A stretch of DNA of 64,000 bases. Source: Paulinella micropora. Lineage: Eukaryota; Cercozoa; Imbricatea; Euglyphida; Paulinellidae. The notes beneath the pieces were generated by a model. That model was not told where the DNA came from. It did no database searches and saw only the letters and a program-made list of their open reading frames with translations. The stretch is taken from assembly GCA_019918135.1 (NCBI GenBank), contig WBZZ01003655.1, forward strand, positions 182,232 to 246,231, in the 5' to 3' direction. The position numbers were made by a program, and so were the translations under genes. Below, piece by piece: positions 58,660 through 64,000 of this stretch; positions within the stretch are counted from its first letter, which is position 1; each line of letters starts with the position of its first letter.

Positions 58660-59855
58660 ATGGAACTTGGAGCATGGTGTCAAACCCATCGTGAAATAAC
58701 GGCAGAAGGAGTTCGCAAGGCTATAACGGAGGCAAATCCTCACATTGAAACGGCACAACTGCGGTTCTACGTGTTTGGGCTCCAAGATGCCCCGTCAACA
58801 GCAGCAAAGCCCGATGGGAAAATGAGCTCCTGCTTTTTGGTATCATAGAGTCCTTAGACTGGGACTCTATTTATTGCGTAGGCATACGGGCAAAGAGCTG
58901 TCGTAAGCGCCCTGAGAAACTACACCTCAAAGCATGCATCGCGTTTGCTCTACAGAAAAGACGTGCGCTGGCTCTTTTTCAGCAAGTTGTGCAGAAGCAG
59001 ATCCCTAGAATCGTAAGTGTGTATACCACCACAAGCCCGGCTGCTTTGCCCAACCCAGGTTCGAGCGCTATCTCCGACGCCATGCGCCTAGTCCGAGAGG
59101 GCCTCACTCAATGCCTTACTAGGCCAGAGATGTATGCAGACGTCGTAAAGGGAAAAGAGGCGGCTGAATGCACTTATGCGTTCGCGATGGTGATAGATCC
59201 AGTGCTTAAAAAGCTAATGGAAAAGTACGAGCCCGGGAAAGGCCACAAGCTGGACGTGGTCTTGTCAGCCCCGCGCGGAAAGCTTACTTCATTAGCTGAA
59301 GTTAAGTTCGAATCAGTGGCGCTGTGCCTTGTAAGGATGTTAGGACACAGTTGCAATTTCTTGTTGTGCCACGTGGGGCAAGAGTATCAGCTTATGCAAA
59401 TATCCTCGTATGGCAATTTCTATGGGATGGCCGGTTGTATGCTCGGGGACCCGAATGACGTTATGGATGGGGATCTGTCCGATCCTCTCCTCCGAAAAAC
59501 CATGACGTACATAGAAGACAAATGCAAAGGGCGCTGGTGGACTACAAAAGAAACGCTGGCTTTCCTTAAAGACTGCGAGACTTACGCCAAAATTGTTAGC
59601 ACCCGGGACGAAGACGCAGTAAACCCCGAACTATGGAGCAGGGAGCTGCGTTTTGCCAAGGAATTCAGCGAGAAATACTTTGGTGTTGCGTTGGATCACC
59701 TCGGGGAGAATCCTGAGAAATTGTATGAGGACTGGTCTGGCGTGACATGTAGTTTTTTATCCACCTGGGGGCTTCTGCAGCCGTCTTTTTTGATTGAAGT
59801 TGCGAGAAATCAAAAGCGACTGCAAGAGCAAAAGAAAAGAGACGGGCTGAAATGA
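58660..59855 (+). pseudogene. Hypothetical protein of about 398 residues, one frame change
   Basis: The ATG at 58660 (MELGAWCQTHREITAEGVRK) opens a 62-residue frame that stops at 58848. A second frame, protein-like from about 58800 (ELLLFGIIESLDWDSIYCVG, HLKACIAFALQKRRALALFQ), runs on as the long frame to 59855 (ISDAMRLVREGLTQCLTRPE, CLVRMLGHSCNFLLCHVGQE, ELWSRELRFAKEFSEKYFGV). The switch is near 58790-58810. If the two parts are separate genes, the second would begin at an internal codon near 58989, but coding character starts earlier. Stem-forming ATAGAGTCC/GGACTCTAT surrounds the first stop (58845-58870) and could be a 3' hairpin of a separate small gene. No family is recognised and there are no membrane segments. 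Confidence 0.5.
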
Positions 59856-60100
59856 TCCGGCGGCCCTCCTCCCCTTTGTACACTTTTGCTGCTGTTATTT
59901 TAACATACGTAGCCTGTAGATTCTGCTGATTAAAACCTTGTCAGGGATTCTTTCATTAATTTTTTTTAATTAAAGAACAGGGCAAGGGCAAGGGGGGAGG
60001 GGAAGAGCGCAGAAGCTACAAAAAAAAAAATACATGCAACGCCTCCACTAAGCCCCTCCCATGCCGGGCGCCCCCTCCCCTCCCCCTTCCCTCTGCCGCT
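59856..60100. repeat. RepA variant and RepC remnant
   Basis: About 59930-59970 carries AAAACCTTGTCAGGGATTC; 59975-60100 has GCGCAGAAGCTACAAAAAAA and CAACGCCTCCACTAAGCCCC of RepC. Confidence 0.75.
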
Positions 60101-60245
60101 CCCCGACAGGGGGTTGGAGGGACACGTGATCTGTGATAAAGACCGGCTGCGCTTCGAGGATGTCAAGGACCTCCCACCTTTCCGCCGGGATGGACAGACA
60201 GAGAATAAGTTCGCACTTTCTCGGCGGCTAGACCTTGACGGAAAG
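60101..60245 (+). pseudogene. Tail-fibre-like family fragment fused in frame to the Sel1 gene
   Basis: 60114-60175 encodes LEGHVICDKDRLRFEDVKDL, matching the 8774 and 43074 proteins (LEGHVVFDKDLLRFEDVKDL). It then joins GACAGACAGAGAATAAGTTC, a piece also at 53009. It is in frame with the Sel1 repeats downstream but has no ATG. Confidence 0.7.
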
Positions 60246-61238
60246 TTTATTAAACACAATGGATCCAGGATTTTTTTTGGGCAACTGTCTTTTAATTCTA
60301 TATTTGTTTCGAGATCCTCCGCGCAGAATAACTTGGGGTTTTGCTGTGCAAACGGACAAGGAGTCGTCAGGAGTGACGTGCATGCAATCAAATGGTACCA
60401 CTTAGCTGCAGAGCAAGGGTATGCTATCGCACAGTTTAATTTGGGAGTTTATTATGCGAACGGGAAAGGGGTCCGCCAAGACTGCGCCCAGGCAATTGAG
60501 TGGTACCGTCGAGCCGCTAACCAAGAGCACGCACGGGCACAGCTAAATCTGGGGTCTTGTTATGCTAAAGGACGAGGAGTCAAGCGGGACGACGCCCAAG
60601 CATGCAAGTGGTACAAGCGGGCGGCTGCGCAAGGGGATGCTTTGGCGCAGTACAACCTGGGGATTTGTTACGTGAAAGGACAAGGGGTCGGGCGAGACGA
60701 CGTTCAAGCACTCGAGTGGTTTCGTAAGGCTGTGGAACAAGGGCATGCTGCCGCTCAGAACACATTGGGGTTTTTGTACGAGAACGGACGAGGGGTCGGC
60801 AGGGACGACGTCCGTGCGTTCGAGTGGTATCGGCGCGCCGCTAAGCAAGGGGATGCGTGGGCACAGCTTAATGTGGGGATCTGTTACGCAAAAGGACGGG
60901 GGATTGAGCAGGATGATGCTCAGGCAGTAGTGTGGTTCCGTAGAGCCGCAGAACAAGGGCATGCTGTCGCGCAGAACAATTTGGGTTTTTTTTACGAGAA
61001 CGGACGAGGGGTCGACAGGGACAACGCGAGGGCCCTCGATTGGTACCGCCGAGCCGCTCGGCAAGGAGATGCTTTGGCCCAGCATAACTTAGTGGTTTGT
61101 TATATGAATGTACAGCAAAATAACCAAGAAGACGAGGCTCAAGCGGTCGAGTGGCATACGGCCGCGGTCGATCAACGCCAAACCTCAGTCTCGGCCTGCC
61201 AACCGCTACCGGCAGGCTTTCGAAGACGCCGGCGATAA
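60246..61238 (+). CDS. Sel1-like repeat protein with eight repeats
   Basis: Eight consecutive 36-residue Sel1-like repeats from about 60325 to 61190, each of the type AQ-x-N-L-G-x-x-Y-x-x-G-x-G-V...D...A-x-x-W-Y-R-R-A-A (AQNNLGFCCANGQGVVRSDV, AQLNLGSCYAKGRGVKRDDA, AQNNLGFFYENGRGVDRDNA). The last is degenerate (CYMNVQQNNQEDEAQAVEWH), followed by an Arg-rich end. No ATG lies in frame before the repeats: the open frame reaches back through a tail-fibre-like fragment to a TTG at 60114. An ATG at 60259 lies in another frame and is separated by an eight-T run (60271-60278); one base of slippage there would join it. So the 5' end was probably rebuilt by recombination. Sel1 solenoids mediate protein contacts; the target is unknown. 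CCTTTATTAAACTAG follows at about 61301. Confidence 0.7.
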   Translation, partial: FIKHNGSRIFFGQLSFNSIFVSRSSAQNNLGFCCANGQGVVRSDVHAIKWYHLAAEQGYAIAQFNLGVYYANGKGVRQDCAQAIEWYRRAANQEHARAQLNLGSCYAKGRGVKRDDAQACKWYKRAAAQGDALAQYNLGICYVKGQGVGRDDVQALEWFRKAVEQGHAAAQNTLGFLYENGRGVGRDDVRAFEWYRRAAKQGDAWAQLNVGICYAKGRGIEQDDAQAVVWFRRAAEQGHAVAQNNLGFFYENGRGVDRDNARALDWYRRAARQGDALAQHNLVVCYMNVQQNNQEDEAQAVEWHTAAVDQRQTSVSACQPLPAGFRRRRR

Positions 61239-61542
61239 TATGCGCGCGGACCAGGCTTGCGCTAGAAGGCGCACTAAGTCAACGTTTGATAAGGAACAGT
61301 ACCCTTTATTAAACTAGTTTTTCGCAGAAGGGGGACACACAGACAAGTTGGCGATAAATTTCATTCAAGAAACGGGAGGGGACTAGCTTTCAGTGCCCAA
61401 GTGGAAGACAGTCGAGCTTTGATTCAACGTGTTCTTTTTCGCACGAGCAGAGCACAAACGTTGCCGGCCAGCCCCCTGCTGGGCCTGGCTTGTTCAAAAA
61501 CAAAATATAGCTTTTTTTTATTAAAAAAACAACAAGACAAAA
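61239..61542. other. 3' flanks of two converging genes
   Basis: CCTTTATTAAACTAG at about 61301-61315, unique sequence, one plus RepA copy at about 61390-61440, and TTTTTTTATTAAAAAAAC at about 61513-61530, which ends the minus-strand gene. Confidence 0.55.
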
Positions 61543-62499
61543 TTAAGCAGCACCGTGCTGCTGTACCCTGTCGAGGTACAACCGGTCCAAGGCTTGATCT
61601 TCCACAGGCATTCTGAGGTTGGGTATGCTTTGCAGCAAGGAGGGCAAAAGCCAACCTAAGGGCGGTGTTGGGGTGCACTCGCTACTGTAAGCCCGCGCCA
61701 AAAAGCCCCCCTGCTCGTCGTCGGCGTCGCCTTGTTTGAAGACGCGGCGGAAGCGTGCTGAGTTTAGCAGAGCAAAAGAGACCTGCTGGTTGCGCAAATA
61801 TCCTTGCTCACCTTCCTCATCCTTTCTGGCCAAAAAATGACAGCAAAGGTCTATAAAGGCTTCGCTGGCGTCCAGCAGCTCAGAAGCCAGGAGGTGTTCG
61901 ACCATTTCTGCGCTGGTTCTGGCGTCAACCCGGTTTTCGCTGTTGGGGCGCAGCGCGATCGTCAGAACTGTCGTGTCATCTTCCGCGTCGCTGTGGGGGT
62001 CTGCACCTTTGTCCAAGGCTGCCTTAAGTTCTTTCACACGCCCGTGGTTTGCTAGATGCCATAGTAAACTGGCATTAATCTCGGCTTTCACCGTCTTATC
62101 GTACAACCTAAAGTGATGCTCGAGCCAATCGATTTCCCACTTGTCGTTGAGGGTCTTAAGTATTGAACTCTTGCTTCCAAACTTTAACTTGGCTCGCCAA
62201 ACCAGATTAGTGACAAGGATGTCGGCGATGCATGATGAATAAAACTGCTTCTTGTCTTCCTCCGAAATCAGTTTTGTGTTTGCTGCATTGTACAATCTCC
62301 TTAGGACCCTTGCGCCCCTGTCGTCATTTTGCAGAATCAGCGACGCGTTATTAGTAATGAGTATGTTCATCTCCTCGCACTCGTTGCACATCGAGACGAG
62401 TCCGTCGCAGGTGCAGCGCCTCGCGGCACAAAAAGTTTTTTTCATAAAGTCTTTGATCAAGGACACTACTTTCTTTCCGTCCTCTTTGTTCGTGGCCAT
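61543..62499 (-). CDS. Ankyrin-type protein
   Basis: 318 residues from the ATG at 62499 (MATNKEDGKKVVSLIKDFMK). The open frame extends upstream through Pro-rich translation of C-runs, which I reject. The N-terminal 65 residues have cysteines (CAARRCTCDGLVSMCNECEE). At about 175-240 there is an ankyrin-like pair: LLWHLANHGRVKELKAALDK, GADPHSDAEDDTTVLTIALR, TSAEMVEHLLASELLDAS. The remainder is helical. The complete frame, normal start and A/T-rich 3' signal indicate an active gene. It lies 13 bases downstream of the stop of the 62513-63445 gene on the same strand, so the two may be read together. Ankyrin proteins of giant viruses often contact host proteins; no target is indicated. Confidence 0.7.
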   Translation of the reverse strand: MATNKEDGKKVVSLIKDFMKKTFCAARRCTCDGLVSMCNECEEMNILITNNASLILQNDDRGARVLRRLYNAANTKLISEEDKKQFYSSCIADILVTNLVWRAKLKFGSKSSILKTLNDKWEIDWLEHHFRLYDKTVKAEINASLLWHLANHGRVKELKAALDKGADPHSDAEDDTTVLTIALRPNSENRVDARTSAEMVEHLLASELLDASEAFIDLCCHFLARKDEEGEQGYLRNQQVSFALLNSARFRRVFKQGDADDEQGGFLARAYSSECTPTPPLGWLLPSLLQSIPNLRMPVEDQALDRLYLDRVQQHGAA

Positions 62500-62512
62500 G
62501 CTGTTTTTTATC

Positions 62513-63445
62513 TTACCTCTCTGGGGGGGGGGGGGAGGGGAGTCTTGAAAACAAAACACAAAATGCACGGGGGAGAAGGGGGGGTGGGGCGCTCCCCCCT
62601 CCCCCACCTTGGTTTCTCTCCTTCGGTGGCTGCGACTCAAGCGCTGGAAAGGACGTCTTGGCGGACCCCCGGTTTTCGTCCCAAGACACTTCGCGGGGGT
62701 CTGCCCCAGCCAAGCCCAACCAGCCCCCTGGTGCGGGCTTGGCTGGGGGCCTGGTAGCCGCCTCGATTCTTTGTTTTAGCTCCTGCTGGCTTTTCTGCCA
62801 GCTCGCGCGTAGGGCCCCCTCGCTGGCTTGGTGGGCCTGGCACTGTTTTCTGGCGCGGAGGAGGTCCGCCGCCAAACAGTCCTGACGCCGCCGCGCCTCT
62901 TCCAGCTTTTGATGCAACAGCTCCTGTGTTGCGCGGTGGGCTGTTCTTTCTGTAGCAAGCAAGGTCTGCACGTTGCCCAAATGCTGCTGCACCTGCATCC
63001 AGGCATCTCGGACCCTAACCACTATTGCCAGAGCCCCCCGGAGCTCTTCCGTTAACTTCTGTTGCACGCGCTCGGACGCTTCCAGGCGCAATTTGCTGCT
63101 CCACTGTTGCAGCTGCAACAGGGCCTGCAGCCTTCTTTTCTCTGCCTCCGAAGAAGCTAGCACCTTGTCGTCGTCGTCGTCGTCGTCGTCGGGCTTGACC
63201 TCTGTGGCCGAGTGCCTGCCGCACAGGCCTGCTTGGCCATCTTTGGCGGCACGGTACAGGCGCTTCCTGCGGTAGCACTTTCTGCAAGCAGGCTTCCACG
63301 CACACCATTTCCCTTTGCCCACTTTATACCTGGCGACAAGTACCTCTTGGCTGTTCATTTTAAATTGCTGCTTTAGCGTTCCCTTGCGTTTGGCCCCGCG
63401 CACGGGTCCCGCCTCTAAGTCGCTGGTCTTCTTGATGGCATGCAT
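62513..63445 (-). CDS. Cys/His cluster plus coiled-coil protein
   Basis: 310 residues from the ATG at 63445 (MHAIKKTSDLEAGPVRGAKR). Residues about 46-78 carry CAWKPACRKCYRRKRLYRAA followed by KDGQAGLCGRH, giving C-x5-C-x2-C-x17-C-x2-H, a likely zinc-binding site reminiscent of short Cys/His motifs in EsV-1-7-type proteins, although spacing differs. A poly-Asp run (eight D, from a GTC-type microsatellite at about 63165-63190) follows at about 86. Residues about 98-230 form a long coiled coil (EAEKRRLQALLQLQQWSSKL, LHQKLEEARRRQDCLAADLL). The last 35 or so residues (GGGGGSAPPPLLPR and on) are encoded by a G-run/C-run palindrome like those in the repeats, so the tail is repeat-derived. Function unknown; perhaps a nucleic-acid-binding structural protein. 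Confidence 0.6.
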   Translation of the reverse strand: MHAIKKTSDLEAGPVRGAKRKGTLKQQFKMNSQEVLVARYKVGKGKWCAWKPACRKCYRRKRLYRAAKDGQAGLCGRHSATEVKPDDDDDDDDKVLASSEAEKRRLQALLQLQQWSSKLRLEASERVQQKLTEELRGALAIVVRVRDAWMQVQQHLGNVQTLLATERTAHRATQELLHQKLEEARRRQDCLAADLLRARKQCQAHQASEGALRASWQKSQQELKQRIEAATRPPAKPAPGGWLGLAGADPREVSWDENRGSAKTSFPALESQPPKERNQGGGGGSAPPPLLPRAFCVLFSRLPSPPPPER

Positions 63446-63771
63446 GTCTTATGCTAAATGTGGGAGCACCTTTTTTGCCCCCAAACTCCCAGGAGAGGCC
63501 AAGATAAGATTCCAATTAAGAAACGGGGGGGGGGGCGCACCCTTTTGTTCTTTTTCTCCGATTTTTTTTCCCCTGTGGTCTCCCAGAGAGGGAGGAAAAA
63601 CGGAAGGGGGGCGGGACAGAGAGAGAGAGATGGGGAGGGGGGGGGGGAGGAGGGAGAGGCAGGAATGGACGGAGGGGGGGGGGGGGGGAAGGGCTGGGGA
63701 AGTGGGAAGGCTCCCCCCCTTCCCCAACCTTCGCTACCAGTCTCAAGTTCATTTAGCAAAGCTTTGCAGCA
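63446..63771. other. Low-complexity spacer between divergent genes
   Basis: 63446-63520 is unique 5' flank; 63525-63720 is G-run, (GA)n and G-rich tract with a C-run; 63721-63771 is unique and leads into the next ATG. Frames here are low-complexity on both strands. Confidence 0.5.
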
Positions 63772-64000
63772 ATGCCCATCGCCGTGTGGGGAAAACAGGC
63801 AGCCGCCTGGCTCGGTCTACAGCCGCCAGCTGACTTTTTAGATCAGCAGCTGCAGCTTCACGGCCAGGCCGTCACGGTTAGGTTCAAGCTGGTCGAAGAT
63901 CTTAGCCGTGCTGATAACTGGCACGGTTTTGTAGTTGTTTTTGACGGCAGTGAGCGGGCTGGCTGTGAGCTGGCCGTGCGTCAGTTACCAGCCCTGCGCG
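63772..64000 (+). CDS. Start of a gene of the shuffled beta-domain family (cut by window end)
   Basis: The ATG at 63772 gives MPIAVWGKQAAAWLGLQPPA, then LDQQLQLHGQAVTVRFKLVE and WHGFVVVFDGSERAGCELAV, with no stop up to base 64000. WLGL...L.L...G..V..R aligns with the fragment at 9470-9622, and the VRFKLVEDLSRADNW...AGC region aligns with EVRTELRIDLTRDRHGADGW...GAGC of the inserted domain in the 43074 and 51525 loci. It lacks the MGxxPS start. If complete beyond the window it would show what the intact domain looks like. Strand-rich composition suggests a beta sandwich; the function is unknown. Confidence 0.6.
   Translation, partial: MPIAVWGKQAAAWLGLQPPADFLDQQLQLHGQAVTVRFKLVEDLSRADNWHGFVVVFDGSERAGCELAVRQLPALR

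Noticed and set aside
59013..59058. GTAAGT...CCCAG possible 46-base intron in the 58660 gene
   Set aside because: Reading through keeps one long, protein-like frame, while removal would shift it.
1..64000. tRNA or rRNA genes
   Set aside because: No cloverleaf with a GTTCNANNC arm or rRNA-like conserved block was noticed on reading; a tRNAscan-SE or Infernal run would be needed to exclude them formally.

Overview
The window looks like part of the genome of a large eukaryotic DNA virus (Nucleocytoviricota-like), although a repeat-rich protist chromosome cannot be excluded from sequence alone. Points for a virus are a KilA-N/BRO-like DNA-binding protein and a broken relative of it, tail-fibre-like beta proteins that begin with a myristoylation-type MGxxPS start, a truncated viral-type kinase, Sel1-repeat proteins, ankyrin and F-box/leucine-rich-repeat proteins, and short genes packed on both strands in small islands. 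No rRNA, tRNA, CRISPR array or core replication or capsid gene was recognised. Base composition is GC-rich by eye. The organism is therefore not named.

Roughly half or more of the window is a mosaic of dispersed repeats, named here for reference. RepA: an element of about 80 bp with TGTAAGACCGTCGAGCTTTA, then an A/T palindrome and CTTTCTTGGCGC; a variant reads CCAAGATTAAAACTTTGTCA. RepB: a CTCAGACGGGG box. RepC: a G-run/C-run palindrome followed by a TGAGCCCCC...GGGGGCTCA stem. RepD: a CACCGTGCTCCAGCACGACC module. RepE: a unit of about 460 bp with an 18-bp minisatellite and TTTGGCGCCAAA palindromes. RepF: about 600 bp with a GTGATATGGC...GCCGTATCAC inverted repeat. RepG: CGGATTGGATTGAAATCTAG. 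RepH: a structured element of about 95 bp. RepI: a module of about 150 bp. RepA copies keep one orientation over long blocks and switch at about 1.4, 6-10, 26 and 34-36 kb.

Layout. 0-5 kb: a broken KilA-type gene, then repeats including a RepE array. 5-9.5 kb: a gene island (coiled-coil protein, unknown protein, F-box/LRR gene, MGxxPS tail-fibre-like protein). 9.5-11.7 kb: gene debris, including a glycoprotein-like ectodomain, and a small membrane protein. 13-15 kb: a signal-peptide/two-TM protein and an unknown protein. 17-25.6 kb: an island with an acidic protein, LRR remnants, the KilA-N/BRO-like gene and F-box-like genes. 25.6-33.8 kb: repeats only, including a RepD tandem array. 33.8-36.1 kb: LRR remnants and a Sel1 protein. 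36-43 kb: repeats with an F-box/LRR gene. 43-54 kb: a segmental duplication of the MGxxPS gene, RepF copies, a kinase, an LRR gene and a second two-TM glycoprotein. 54-60 kb: broken LRR and unknown genes. 60-64 kb: an eight-repeat Sel1 protein, an ankyrin-type gene, a Cys/His plus coiled-coil gene and the start of another domain-family gene.

The recognisable proteins are of the host-interaction kind: surface glycoproteins, tail-fibre-like proteins, F-box/LRR adaptors, Sel1 and ankyrin scaffolds. Nearly every LRR gene and several others are interrupted by single-base frameshifts, while the membrane, Sel1, ankyrin and KilA-type genes stay open. The region therefore reads as a fast-evolving, duplication-prone accessory zone. 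Assembly indel errors in the many homopolymers are an alternative explanation that cannot be ruled out here.
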